Assembly: GCF_017744045.1 (NCBI RefSeq)
Contig: NZ_JAGHRD010000017.1
Reading direction: 5' to 3' (one strand)
Origin: Pelagimonas sp017744045
GTDB lineage: Bacteria > Pseudomonadota > Alphaproteobacteria > Rhodobacterales > Rhodobacteraceae
Length of the DNA stretch: 64,000 bases
Below the pieces are notes generated by a model, which made no database searches, was not told the DNA's origin, and was given only the letters and a program-made list of their open reading frames with translations. Numbering within the stretch: position 1 is the stretch's first letter; each line of letters begins with the position of its first letter. Shown in pieces: positions 16,990 to 25,784 of the stretch. Position numbers and translations under genes: made by a program.

Positions 16990-18594
16990 ATGTCTAGCAC
17001 ATATGCGATCACAAACCGCTTCGCAGAGCAGGAAGATGGAAACGTCACCATCTTCTCGGTGTTCATGTTGGTGCTGATCCTGACGATCACAGGGGCATCT
17101 GTGGACATCATGCGTTTCGAAGCGACCCGTGCCAAAATGCAGGGCACGCTTGACCGCGCCGTGCTGGCTGCGGCCGACCTGGATCAGAAACAAGACCCCG
17201 TGGCAGTCGTGAATGACTATATGGCCAAGGCAGGTCTGGCAGAGGTCCTGGCAGATGTCCAAGTCGATCAGGGGATGAACTATCGAACGGTTACGGCCTC
17301 TGGCTCTGTGGATCTTGACACGATTTTCCTGCATATGTCTGGCTTTGACACGCTGACAGCGCCTGGCCATTCGGTTGCCGAAGAGAAAATCTCGAACGTT
17401 GAAATCTCAATGGTTCTCGATATTTCCGGCTCGATGGGCGGGACCCGTATCGAAAACATGCGCTCTGCCGCAAAAGAGTTTGTCGACACCGTTATTCAGG
17501 ACGAGGTGACCGATACCGGCCTGACCACAATCTCGGTTGTGCCTTACAATGCGACGGTGAACCTAGGGTCTACCCTGGCGAATTACTGGACGTTGGACAG
17601 CCTGCACACCTATTCGAACTGCGGGACGTTCCCTGCGAACTCCTTTGATACGGTTGCGATCAACCCGAGTGTCGCCATTGAGCGTTTGGGTCACTTTGAT
17701 CCCTATTCGTCCAACCAATCCACGTCGTCGATTTCCAGCCCTTGGTGTAAAACCGGTGATCAAGGTGCGATGATGGTGCACAGCTCTGATCGCACCACGC
17801 TGAAAAACCACATCAACGCTTTGAGCGCGGGTGGCAATACGGCGATTGACCTTGGGGTAAAATGGGGCGTGGCTTTGCTTGATCCGGCCAGCCAGCCCGC
17901 CGTGGCCGCCATGGCGACTGATGGACTGGTTGCTGACGCGGCATCCAACCGTCCGGCCCCATACGAAGATCCCGAAGCGATCAAGTTTGTCGTGGTTATG
18001 ACGGATGGTGAAAACACCACCCAGTATGATCTGAAATACCACCACAAATACGGCATGTCCGATGTCTGGATTGATGACCGTGGCACCTCGAGCACCAGCG
18101 ATGACCGCTTCTCGCTGATCGTGCAGGATCATTCCGGCACCAGTAACGACAAGTATTTCTGGCATCGCTACAAGGACTATAGCTGGAACTACCGTTATCG
18201 CAGCACCCCGGATGGTGGCAGCAACGCACGCCGCATGACCAATGCCGAATTGTTTGCCCGCTTTGGCACCAAGGCCGTCGCCAAGAAGATGTACGAAAAG
18301 CCGTACTATGATGGCTGGGTGTCCAACGGAACCTACTGGGATGTTTACTATGCCTATGAGGCAATCGTGAATGGCTCCTCCGCGGATGAACGTCTGGCTG
18401 ATATCTGCCACGCCGCGAAACAAAAGGGCATTGTTGTCTTTGCCATCGGCTTTGAGGCCCCAGCAGGTGGCCAGGCCGCGATGCAAGACTGCGCGTCCTC
18501 GGACTCCCACTACTTTGACGTTGAAGGTGTTGAAATCACCGAAACCTTCCACGCCATTGCCCGCCAAATCAATAGCCTGAGGTTGATCCAATGA
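16990..18594 (+). CDS. TadG-like VWA-domain protein (cluster 2, first gene)
   Basis: 534 residues. The N-terminal FAEQEDGNVTIFSVFMLVLILTI is the anchor helix and MVLDISGSMGGTRIE starts the VWA domain. FVVVMTDGENTT is the later metal-site strand, and a Tyr/Trp-rich insertion precedes VFAIGFEAP and HYFDVEGVEI. It is clearly a paralogue of the protein at 12820-14454: the segments AAKEF, VVPYNATVNLG, NPS, RLGHFDPY and GGNTAIDLG are shared. ATG 16990 is preferred for its AAGGAGAGAA ribosome site and because the anchor motif begins soon after. Its stop overlaps the next start. Confidence 0.8.
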   Translation: MSSTYAITNRFAEQEDGNVTIFSVFMLVLILTITGASVDIMRFEATRAKMQGTLDRAVLAAADLDQKQDPVAVVNDYMAKAGLAEVLADVQVDQGMNYRTVTASGSVDLDTIFLHMSGFDTLTAPGHSVAEEKISNVEISMVLDISGSMGGTRIENMRSAAKEFVDTVIQDEVTDTGLTTISVVPYNATVNLGSTLANYWTLDSLHTYSNCGTFPANSFDTVAINPSVAIERLGHFDPYSSNQSTSSISSPWCKTGDQGAMMVHSSDRTTLKNHINALSAGGNTAIDLGVKWGVALLDPASQPAVAAMATDGLVADAASNRPAPYEDPEAIKFVVVMTDGENTTQYDLKYHHKYGMSDVWIDDRGTSSTSDDRFSLIVQDHSGTSNDKYFWHRYKDYSWNYRYRSTPDGGSNARRMTNAELFARFGTKAVAKKMYEKPYYDGWVSNGTYWDVYYAYEAIVNGSSADERLADICHAAKQKGIVVFAIGFEAPAGGQAAMQDCASSDSHYFDVEGVEITETFHAIARQINSLRLIQ

Positions 18595-19130
18595 TGTGTT
18601 CTATCAAACAGTTCACCCGGCGCTTCCAGAAGGAAGAAGATGGTAACGCAACAGTCGAATTCGCTGTCTACTTTACAGTATTCTTCCTGATCCTCGCCGC
18701 AGCGGTTGAGATTGCCTATATCAACCTGCGCCATGCGATGTTGGAACGAGGTGTCGACCTAGCAACCCGCGAGATCCGCCTGGCAACAGGGCATATCCCG
18801 GATTACTCAGAAGTGCGCACCAAGATCTGTGAAGAGGCCACTGTTCTGGACGCCTGCGAAAGCAACCTTCGTCTGGAAATGGTGCAAGTTGATCCGCGTG
18901 ACTTTAACGCGACGGCCCCCAATGACACCGATTGTCAGAATGCCGCCGAAGATCCGCGCCCGGTACGCAACTTTGTTCACGGCCAGGACAACCAACTGAT
19001 GCTGATCCGTGCCTGCCTGAAATACAAGCCGATGATGCCGACCACGGCGATTGGCAAGGAACTTAATTTGGACGACTATGGCTATGCACAGCTCATCGTG
19101 ACATCCGCCTTTGTCCAGGAACCGAGGTAA
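18591..19130 (+). CDS. TadE-like protein (cluster 2, second gene)
   Basis: 179 residues. FQKEEDGNATVEFAVYFTVFFLILAAA shows a prepilin-like Gly-Asn, a Glu close behind, and a single hydrophobic helix. The periplasmic part carries Cys residues in TVLDACESNL, NDTDCQNA and IRACLKYKP, at positions equivalent to the paralogue at 12293-12823. It probably assembles in the envelope with the VWA protein, whose stop it overlaps by 4 nt. The domain calls are from family knowledge; its partner machinery is not visible here. Confidence 0.77.
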   Translation: MMCSIKQFTRRFQKEEDGNATVEFAVYFTVFFLILAAAVEIAYINLRHAMLERGVDLATREIRLATGHIPDYSEVRTKICEEATVLDACESNLRLEMVQVDPRDFNATAPNDTDCQNAAEDPRPVRNFVHGQDNQLMLIRACLKYKPMMPTTAIGKELNLDDYGYAQLIVTSAFVQEPR

Positions 19131-19135
19131 GAGCC

Positions 19136-19693
19136 ATGTTGAAGATGCTGAAAAACCGCCTCAAGGCTTTTGCCGCAGACGAACAGGGCAACGTTGCCAT
19201 CGAAACCGTGCTGTTCCTGCCGCTGATGCTGACCGTTCTGGCCGCGACGTTCTCATTCCATGATGCGTTTCGCTACAAAAGCCTGAACGTCAAGGCCGCC
19301 TACACGATCTCTGACGCGATCTCGCGCGAAACAGACCCGATCGATAATGCCTATCTCGATGGCATGGTGGAACTGCTCGAATACCTGACCCGTTCCGAAG
19401 GGCCGTATTCCTTGCGTGTGACGCTGGTGCGTTACAATGCGAAGAAAAGCAAATATGTCTCGGAATGGTCCAAGACACGCGGCGACTTTAACCGGTTGAA
19501 AACCTGGCAATTGCGGTCAATGGAAGAACGTCTTCCGACCCTGCTGCACAATGAACGCGTGATCTTGGTGGAAACCGCGACGGATTATGTGCCACCCTTC
19601 GAGGTGCCCGGTCTGAACGAGGAAAGCCTGTTTTACAATTACGGCTTCACCCGCCCACGTTTCGCCCCGAAAATTGTCTGGAGCAATGGCTGA
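19136..19693 (+). CDS. TadE/TadF-like protein (cluster 2, third gene)
   Basis: 185 residues. FAADEQGNVAIETVLFLPLMLTVLAATF holds the prepilin-type Gly-Asn, a Glu five residues into the mature part, and the helix. The remainder is a periplasmic domain ending FTRPRFAPKIVWSNG. That ending is nearly the same as the FTRPRYAPQVVFSNS tail of the cluster 1 protein at 11727, which shows common origin. It starts 5 nt after the preceding stop and closes the cluster 2 operon. Confidence 0.77.
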   Translation: MLKMLKNRLKAFAADEQGNVAIETVLFLPLMLTVLAATFSFHDAFRYKSLNVKAAYTISDAISRETDPIDNAYLDGMVELLEYLTRSEGPYSLRVTLVRYNAKKSKYVSEWSKTRGDFNRLKTWQLRSMEERLPTLLHNERVILVETATDYVPPFEVPGLNEESLFYNYGFTRPRFAPKIVWSNG

Positions 19694-19797
19694 TCGCGAC
19701 AGGAAATGTCGCAAAAAGCAAGGGTTGGACGATAAACCGCATTGATACTGCAAGGCAGGGCTGATTGATTGGCCCTGCTTTTTCGTGGGAGATCAGG

Positions 19798-21051
19798 ATG
19801 CGGTTTTCGGGATGGCGTGTGCTCAAAGAGGGGTTGACCGGCAACAAAGGCTGGTCCCCGCATTGGCGCAACCCTGATCCCAAAACCGAGTATGACATCG
19901 TGATCATTGGCGGCGGTGGCCACGGGCTGGCCACGGCGTTTTACCTCGCCAAGGAACACGGGCTGACCAATGTGGCCGTGTTGGAAAAGGGCTATCTGGG
20001 CGGTGGCAATGTCGGGCGGAACACGACCATTGTCCGCGCCAATTATTACCTGCCGGGTAATTCGGAATTCTACAGCCATTCCATGAAATTATGGGAAGGG
20101 TTGGAGCAAGAGCTGAACTATAACGTGATGCACTCCCAGCGCGGGATCATCAATCTGTTCCATTCGGACGGCCAGCGCGATGCAGCTGTGCGGCGCGGCA
20201 ATGCCATGCGCAACCAGGGCGATGATGCGCATCTCTTGGGTCGCGAAGAGCTGCGCAAGATGCTGCCTTACCTTGATTTCGACACGGCGCGTTTTCCGAT
20301 TTATGGCGGGCTTTATCATCCGCGCGGCGGCACAGCGCGCCATGACGCCGTGGCCTGGGGTTATGCGCGCGGGGCGGATGAGCGCGGCGTTGATCTGATC
20401 CAGAATTGCGAAGCCACCGGGATCGATATCTCCAATGGCCAGGTCACCGGGGTGCAAACCACGCGCGGGGCCATTCGTGCCAAAAAGGTGGCGATGGTGG
20501 CCGCAGGCCGATCCAGCCAAGTGGCTGAAATGGCAGGTATGCGCCTGCCTATCGAAAGCCATATCTTGCAGGCCTACGTGTCCGAAGGGCTGAAACCGTT
20601 CATCGACAACGTGATTTCGTTCGGTATGAGTCATTTCTACATTTCGCAATCCGACAAGGGCGGGCTGGTGTTTGGTGGTGATCTGGATTTCTACGCCTCT
20701 TACGCGGCGCGCGGCAATCTGCCGGGTAAGGAACAGGTGATGGAAGCCGCGATGACCCTCATGCCCGCTATTGGCAAGGCGCGGGTGCTGCGCAGTTGGG
20801 GCGGGATTATGGATATGTCGCCAGACGGCTCTCCGATCATTGATCACACCCATATCGGTGGGCTCTATCTGAACACGGGCTGGTGTTATGGCGGGTTCAA
20901 GGCGGTGCCGGCCTCGGGCTTTGCCCTGGCACATCTGATCGCCACCGACCGGCCCCATGCCAGCGCGGAAAAACTGCGATTGGACCGGTTTGAAACCGGC
21001 TACGGATTGTTGGACGAAGAAGGAACGGGCGCGCAACACAACCTGCATTAG
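19798..21051 (+). CDS. soxB: Sarcosine oxidase, beta subunit
   Basis: 417 residues, the normal length for the heterotetrameric enzyme's beta subunit. It oxidatively demethylates sarcosine to glycine using FAD and a covalently bound FMN. YDIVIIGGGGHGLATAFYLA (about 38-57) is the FAD fold. TARHDAVAWGYAR holds His182, the probable FMN attachment by position. The C-terminal LYLNTGWCYGGFKA lines the active site. The frame is open 33 nt earlier, but ATG 19798 follows GGAGATCAGG and gives MRFSGWRVL, typical of the subunit. It is the first gene of a beta-delta-alpha-gamma operon. The symbol is shared with the unrelated sulfur-oxidation soxB at 44597. Confidence 0.9.
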   Translation: MRFSGWRVLKEGLTGNKGWSPHWRNPDPKTEYDIVIIGGGGHGLATAFYLAKEHGLTNVAVLEKGYLGGGNVGRNTTIVRANYYLPGNSEFYSHSMKLWEGLEQELNYNVMHSQRGIINLFHSDGQRDAAVRRGNAMRNQGDDAHLLGREELRKMLPYLDFDTARFPIYGGLYHPRGGTARHDAVAWGYARGADERGVDLIQNCEATGIDISNGQVTGVQTTRGAIRAKKVAMVAAGRSSQVAEMAGMRLPIESHILQAYVSEGLKPFIDNVISFGMSHFYISQSDKGGLVFGGDLDFYASYAARGNLPGKEQVMEAAMTLMPAIGKARVLRSWGGIMDMSPDGSPIIDHTHIGGLYLNTGWCYGGFKAVPASGFALAHLIATDRPHASAEKLRLDRFETGYGLLDEEGTGAQHNLH

Positions 21052-21061
21052 GAGTGGAAAG

Positions 21062-21559
21062 ATGCGTATTTTCAGATTGTTGACCTTGTCCGCGGCTTTG
21101 GCCGCTAGCGGTTCCTTTGCGGCGGCGAATGATATTCGTCCGGGCTGCTATGAACGGATTTATTCTCAAAGCCATCTCGCCTCGCATCCCGATCAACACG
21201 TGGCGGCGATCCGTATGAAGGTCGGCGAATGGATCACCAACGTGTCGCGCGACACCCGGCTTGAGGCGACCTTTGCCAACCAAGGGCAGGTGCGCGGCAC
21301 CGGGGCCGCCGGGCGCACCATGGCGCAGTTTCTGTTCTGCGGGACCGAAGACAGCTGGGATCGGTGTCAGGCAGAATGTGACAGCGGCTCGCTTCAGGTG
21401 ATCAAGCAAAGCAACAGCTCCATGACCTTCCGCACCCGCTATCTGATGGTAGGCGATGCGCAATCCTGCGGCGGATACGTGGATCTGGCGGAAATTCAGG
21501 GCCAATGGGTCAGCTACCGGCTGAACCGGGTACCGGATGCAAATTGTCGTGGAATGTGA
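21062..21559 (+). CDS. Exported protein of unknown function inside the sarcosine oxidase operon
   Basis: 165 residues with a Sec signal peptide (MRIFRLLTLSAALAASGSFAAA, cleavage near residue 22). About 143 mature residues follow, containing six cysteines (PGCYERI, FLFCGTED, DRCQAECDS, QSCGGY, NCRGM) that probably form disulfides. I do not recognise the family. ATG 21062 is preceded by TTAGGAG. It lies between the beta and delta subunit genes, in step with the operon (10 nt and 6 nt spacers), although sarcosine oxidase is cytoplasmic. The placement may be incidental or mark a periplasmic step in methylamine or glycine betaine use. Confidence 0.7.
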   Translation: MRIFRLLTLSAALAASGSFAAANDIRPGCYERIYSQSHLASHPDQHVAAIRMKVGEWITNVSRDTRLEATFANQGQVRGTGAAGRTMAQFLFCGTEDSWDRCQAECDSGSLQVIKQSNSSMTFRTRYLMVGDAQSCGGYVDLAEIQGQWVSYRLNRVPDANCRGM

Positions 21560-21565
21560 GGTGAC

Positions 21566-21832
21566 ATGAGACTGACCTGCCCCAATTGCGGTGAGCGCGA
21601 TATCCGGGAATTCTCCTATCAGGGCGCGGCGTCGATGCTGGATCGTCCGGATCCCGAAGCCGGGCCAGCGGCGTGGCATGCCTATCTGCATCTGCGCGAC
21701 AACCCGGCAGGTGTGACGCGCGACTTGTGGCATCACGGTTGTGGCTGTGGGGCCTGGTTGGTTGTGACCCGCGATACGGTGACACACGCAGTTCACGCAG
21801 TCGAATTGGTGGAGGCACGCGATGCGGGTTGA
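21566..21832 (+). CDS. soxD: Sarcosine oxidase, delta subunit
   Basis: 88 residues, the usual length. The zinc-binding residues are evident: CPNCG near the N-terminus and HHGCGCGAW in the second half. The typical EFSYQGAA and LHLRDNPAG segments lie between them. The subunit is a structural part of the tetramer. It overlaps the alpha subunit start by 11 nt, so the two are translationally coupled. It is unrelated to the sulfur dehydrogenase soxD at 47639. Confidence 0.92.
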   Translation: MRLTCPNCGERDIREFSYQGAASMLDRPDPEAGPAAWHAYLHLRDNPAGVTRDLWHHGCGCGAWLVVTRDTVTHAVHAVELVEARDAG

Positions 21833-24758
21833 GGGCAAGGGGCGGATAGATCGCGGCGCACCGCTGCGCTTTACCTTTGATGGGCATACGCACACCGGGT
21901 TTGAGGGCGATACGCTTGCCTCGGCTCTGATGGCAGACGGGGTGCGCCTGATCGGGCGCAGTTTCAAATATCACCGTCCGCGCGGTGTGATGACCGCCGG
22001 GTCCGAGGAACCCAATGCGCTGGTCACCATCGGTAGTGGCGCGCGGCAAGACCCGAATATCCGCGCCACCACGCAAGAGCTTTATGACGGGTTAGAGGCG
22101 CGCAGCCAGAACCGCTGGCCCTCGCTCGGGTTTGACGTGACGGGGATCAACGACCTTGCCGCGCCGTTTCTGGGGGCTGGGTTTTATTACAAGACCTTCA
22201 TGTGGCCCAAGGCGTTTTGGGAAAAGCTGTACGAACCGGTGATCCGCCGCGCCGCCGGGATTGGTGCGCTGTCTGGGGAGGTGCCTGCGGACAAACACGA
22301 AAAGGCCTTTGCCTTTTGCGATGTCTTGGTGATCGGCGGCGGGGCTTCGGGCCTGATGGCGGCGCTTGCAGCGGCGCGTTCCGGGGCGCAGGTGATCCTG
22401 TGTGAAGAGGATCGCATCTGTGGCGGTCGGCTCTTGGCCGAGGTCGAAGAGGTCGACGGGCAGCCCGGCGCGGATTGGGCGGCTGGGATGGAACAGCAGC
22501 TGCGTGATAAGGAGAATGTCCGCGTCATGACCCGGTGCAGCGTCACCGGGGCTTATGATCAGGGCACCTATGGCGCTTTGGAGCGGGTCGCGCATCATGT
22601 GGGCGATCCCAAGGGCGCGCCGGTGGAATGTTTCTGGCGCATTCATGCCAAACGTACGGTGCTTTGCGCCGGGGCGTTGGAGCGCCCGATTGCGTTTCGC
22701 GACAATGACCGCCCCGGTGTGATGTTGGCCGGTGCTATGCGCGCCTATCTTAACAGGTGGGGTGTGGTTCCCAGCAAGGCTTTGGCCGTGTTCGGAAATA
22801 ACGACAATGCCCACCGGACAGCGCGTGATTTGCAAGAGGCCGGGTTGCATGTGGCCGCCCTAATTGACAGCCGCGCCGATGCCCCCAATCTGGCGGGCGA
22901 CGTGCCTTATTATGCCGGGGCGCAGGTGACGCGCGCCTTTGGGCGGCAGGGGCTGGAGGCGATCCAGATCCGTTTGCCGAATGGTAAGGTTGAACGTTTG
23001 CAGGTGCAGGGGCTGGGCGTATCAGGCGGTTGGAACCCGTCTGTGCATCTCAGCTGCCACATGAACACGCGGCCGGTGTGGGATGACGAGATCGCCGCCT
23101 TTGTGCCCGGCAAAGATGCCGTTCCCGGCATGTCTGTCGCCGGTGCTGCGCGGGGGCGGTTTTCAACAGCGGCCTGCCTGCAAGACGGGGCCGAGGCCGG
23201 TCAGGCGGCGGCCAGCGCGTTGGGCTTGGTCGCGGAGGTGCCTCAGGTGCCGGAGGCAGAGGACGCGCCTTATCGCCTGCGGCGCTTGTGGAGTGTGCCG
23301 GGCAAGGGGCGGGCTTGGCTGGATTTCCAGAACGACGTGACCGTCAAGGATGTGGCACAGGCCGCGCAGGAAAATTTCCGCTCGGTCGAGCATATGAAGC
23401 GCTACACGACCCAAGGTATGGCTCCGGATCAGGGTAAGAACTCCAATATCGGGGCCTTGGCGGTGCTGGCAGATGCCACCGGGCGCGACATTCCGGAAAC
23501 CGGCACCACAACCTATCGCCCGCCTTTTGTTCCGGTTTCCATCGCAGCCATTGGGGCAGGGGCCGAAGGCAAGGGTTATGCGCCGGAACGGTTCACAACC
23601 TCGCATGATGCCAGCATCTCAGCCAAGGCCCCGATGATCGAGGCCGGGCTGTGGTATCGCCCCAGCTATGTGCCGCGAGACGGCGAAAAGACCTGGCGGC
23701 AAAGCTGTGATCGCGAGGTTGCCATGGTGCGCGAGCATGTGGGGATCTGCGATGTCTCGACCCTGGGCAAGATCGAATTGCAGGGGCCGGATGTCGGGCA
23801 ATTCCTGGACTTTGTTTATGTGAATACGTTCAGCAGCCTGAAACCGGGCAAGGTGCGCTATGGCCTGATGTTGCGCGAAGATGGCACGGTGATGGATGAT
23901 GGCACCTGCGCGCGGTTGGATGACAACACTTGGCTGATGACAACCACCACTGCGGCGGCAGGGCAGGTGATGACCCATCTGGATTGGGTGCAGCAAGCTT
24001 TCTGCAACAAGCTGCAAATGCGCTTTGCCTCGGCGACTGAGCAATGGGCGCAATTCGCTGTGGCCGGGCCAAAATCGCGCGATCTTCTGAACGCGCTTTT
24101 GGATGCGCCCATCGATGATGCCAGCCTGCCTTATATGGGCTGCGTATCGGTGACGGTCGGCGGCATTGCCGCGCGGCTGTTCCGGATCTCGTTCTCGGGT
24201 GAACACGCTTATGAAATCGCGGTTCCGGCGCGTTATGGGGCCAGCCTGTTTGACCACTTGGTGGCACTGGCCGAGGAGCGCGGCGGCGGGGCCTATGGGA
24301 TGGAGGCGCTGAATGTGCTGCGCATCGAAAAGGGCTTTGTCACCCATGCGGAAATCAATGGCACGGCGACGGCCTTTGATCTGGGTTATGGCCGCATGAT
24401 CTCGCCGAAAAAGGACTGCATCGGCAAGGTAATGGCGGCGCGTCCCGGCCTTGTCGGTGAGGGACGTCAGCAATTGGTTGGGCTGCGGCCCGTGAGCGCG
24501 ATCAAGGAAATGCCTGCCGGGGCGCATCTGTTTGACGATGGGGCCGAACCGGTGCGCGAAAATGATCAGGGCTATGTCACCTCGACCTGTTTTTCGCCAA
24601 CTTTGGACGAGGTTCGGGCGCTGGCCTTGGTCAGGAATGGGCGCGCGCGCCATGGTGAGGTGTTGCGTCTGGTCGATCACCTAAAGGGCGTCGATATGCG
24701 CTGCGAGGTGACCGACCCGGTGGCGTTTGATCCTGAAGGAGGGCGGCTGCGTGGTTGA
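21822..24758 (+). CDS. soxA: Sarcosine oxidase, alpha subunit
   Basis: 978 residues, the standard size. The N-terminal 100 residues form a small fold with PLRFTFDGHTHTG and LIGRSFKYHRPRGVM. The NAD-binding FCDVLVIGGGASGLMAALA starts at about 162. The C-terminal 400 residues are an aminomethyltransferase-like (GcvT) domain that binds tetrahydrofolate and captures the one-carbon unit, with GICDVSTLGKIELQGPD, GLMLREDGTVMDDG and RIEKGFVTHAEI. It begins inside the delta gene. Its stop overlaps the GTG start of the gamma subunit. Confidence 0.93.
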   Translation: MRVEGKGRIDRGAPLRFTFDGHTHTGFEGDTLASALMADGVRLIGRSFKYHRPRGVMTAGSEEPNALVTIGSGARQDPNIRATTQELYDGLEARSQNRWPSLGFDVTGINDLAAPFLGAGFYYKTFMWPKAFWEKLYEPVIRRAAGIGALSGEVPADKHEKAFAFCDVLVIGGGASGLMAALAAARSGAQVILCEEDRICGGRLLAEVEEVDGQPGADWAAGMEQQLRDKENVRVMTRCSVTGAYDQGTYGALERVAHHVGDPKGAPVECFWRIHAKRTVLCAGALERPIAFRDNDRPGVMLAGAMRAYLNRWGVVPSKALAVFGNNDNAHRTARDLQEAGLHVAALIDSRADAPNLAGDVPYYAGAQVTRAFGRQGLEAIQIRLPNGKVERLQVQGLGVSGGWNPSVHLSCHMNTRPVWDDEIAAFVPGKDAVPGMSVAGAARGRFSTAACLQDGAEAGQAAASALGLVAEVPQVPEAEDAPYRLRRLWSVPGKGRAWLDFQNDVTVKDVAQAAQENFRSVEHMKRYTTQGMAPDQGKNSNIGALAVLADATGRDIPETGTTTYRPPFVPVSIAAIGAGAEGKGYAPERFTTSHDASISAKAPMIEAGLWYRPSYVPRDGEKTWRQSCDREVAMVREHVGICDVSTLGKIELQGPDVGQFLDFVYVNTFSSLKPGKVRYGLMLREDGTVMDDGTCARLDDNTWLMTTTTAAAGQVMTHLDWVQQAFCNKLQMRFASATEQWAQFAVAGPKSRDLLNALLDAPIDDASLPYMGCVSVTVGGIAARLFRISFSGEHAYEIAVPARYGASLFDHLVALAEERGGGAYGMEALNVLRIEKGFVTHAEINGTATAFDLGYGRMISPKKDCIGKVMAARPGLVGEGRQQLVGLRPVSAIKEMPAGAHLFDDGAEPVRENDQGYVTSTCFSPTLDEVRALALVRNGRARHGEVLRLVDHLKGVDMRCEVTDPVAFDPEGGRLRG

Positions 24759-25305
24759 ACTTAAAGCGAAATCCGCCTTGGATGGGCAAAGCGCGGTGCA
24801 GATCGGGGCCGTGCGATTGCAAGAGGTCGAGGGCCGCAAGCTGAGTGCGATTGCGCCTTTTGCGGGGGCGGATGCTGATCTTTCCGAGGCGATGCAACGT
24901 GCCCATGGGTTTGGGTTTCCTGAACCGGGGCAGGTTTTGCAAAAGGGCCAGGCGCGCTGTGTCTGGTTTGGCCATCGTCAGGCGCTGCTGATCGATGCGA
25001 CCCCGGATGAAACTCTGGCTGAGTTCGCTTTGGTTACGGATCAAAGCGATGCCTGGTGTTCTGTGTCGGCGGTTGGGGCGGCGACAGAGGATGTTTTGGC
25101 GCGGCTTTGCCCGGTTGATCTGCATCTCAGGGCCTTTCCGGTTGGGCACACAGCCCGTTGCCCTTTGGGGCATATCAATGTGTCTCTGACGCGGGTGGCG
25201 GCGGATGAGTTTGAGATAACGGCGTTCCGTTCTATGGCGGCGAACCTGTGGCATGAGGTGACGGCGGCGGCGGAGCTGGTTGCCGCGCGGGCGGCTTTGC
25301 CTTAA
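24751..25305 (+). CDS. soxG: Sarcosine oxidase, gamma subunit
   Basis: 184 residues. The start is the GTG at 24751, inside the alpha stop region (GTGGTTGA) and preceded by GAAGGAGGG; the frame opens a little earlier, but the ribosome site decides. MVELKAKSALDG and the C-terminal FRSMAANLWHEVTAAAEL are characteristic of the gamma subunit, which packs against the folate domain of alpha. This completes the four-subunit complex. No glyA or purU gene follows, unlike many other sarcosine operons. Confidence 0.88.
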   Translation: MVELKAKSALDGQSAVQIGAVRLQEVEGRKLSAIAPFAGADADLSEAMQRAHGFGFPEPGQVLQKGQARCVWFGHRQALLIDATPDETLAEFALVTDQSDAWCSVSAVGAATEDVLARLCPVDLHLRAFPVGHTARCPLGHINVSLTRVAADEFEITAFRSMAANLWHEVTAAAELVAARAALP

Positions 25306-25338
25306 TCCTTGGCCGGATAAAACGCGAAAGGGCCTGAG

Positions 25339-25617
25339 ATGTTGCGAGTTTTTCTGATGGGATGTGTGTGTTTTGCCTCGATGGCGCAGGCCGAGAGCGC
25401 GGCAAAGCCGGATTGCGCGGCGCAAGCGGCCTTGGTGATGGATGTCGTGAATGGCCGTGTTGACGGGGTGCGCAAGGGCAAAGCGCGGCGTGACTTGGTC
25501 AAATCGCTGGATAAAACCGCGGGCGAAATGCTGGCGGATTGGGTTTATAGCCTGCCCGAAGAGCAACTGACCGATGAGGTTGGCAAGGCTTACAAAGCGC
25601 AATGTGAGGCGATGTAA
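25339..25617 (+). CDS. Small exported protein of unknown function
   Basis: 92 residues with a signal peptide (MLRVFLMGCVCFASMAQA, cleavage near 18). The Lys/Asp-rich mature part of about 74 residues is mostly helical, with Cys24 and Cys88 (PDCAAQA, AQCEAM) placed to bond. No family is recognised. It starts 33 nt after the gamma subunit stop and may be the last gene of that transcript. Confidence 0.6.
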   Translation: MLRVFLMGCVCFASMAQAESAAKPDCAAQAALVMDVVNGRVDGVRKGKARRDLVKSLDKTAGEMLADWVYSLPEEQLTDEVGKAYKAQCEAM

Positions 25618-25676
25618 GGCATTCCTGTCAGGGAACCGCTGTTACATTATGTGCCTGACGGTACGCTTGATGTCTC

Positions 25677-25700
25677 GCCCATCTGCCTTGGCAAATGGGC
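25677..25700. other. Strong palindrome in the dnaG leader
   Basis: GCCCAT-c-TGCC-tt-GGCA-a-ATGGGC pairs over ten base pairs with a mismatched c/a pair in the middle. It lies 85 nt before the dnaG start and no T-tract follows, so it is not a typical terminator. It could be an operator or a leader hairpin controlling dnaG. Confidence 0.5.
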
Positions 25701-25784
25701 TCGGGCTGGCGCGCGTTGCGAGGGAGTACGCTGCGTGAACGGCGGCCCTTGTGGCGGGGTTTGGAATCGCGATACAAACGCGTA

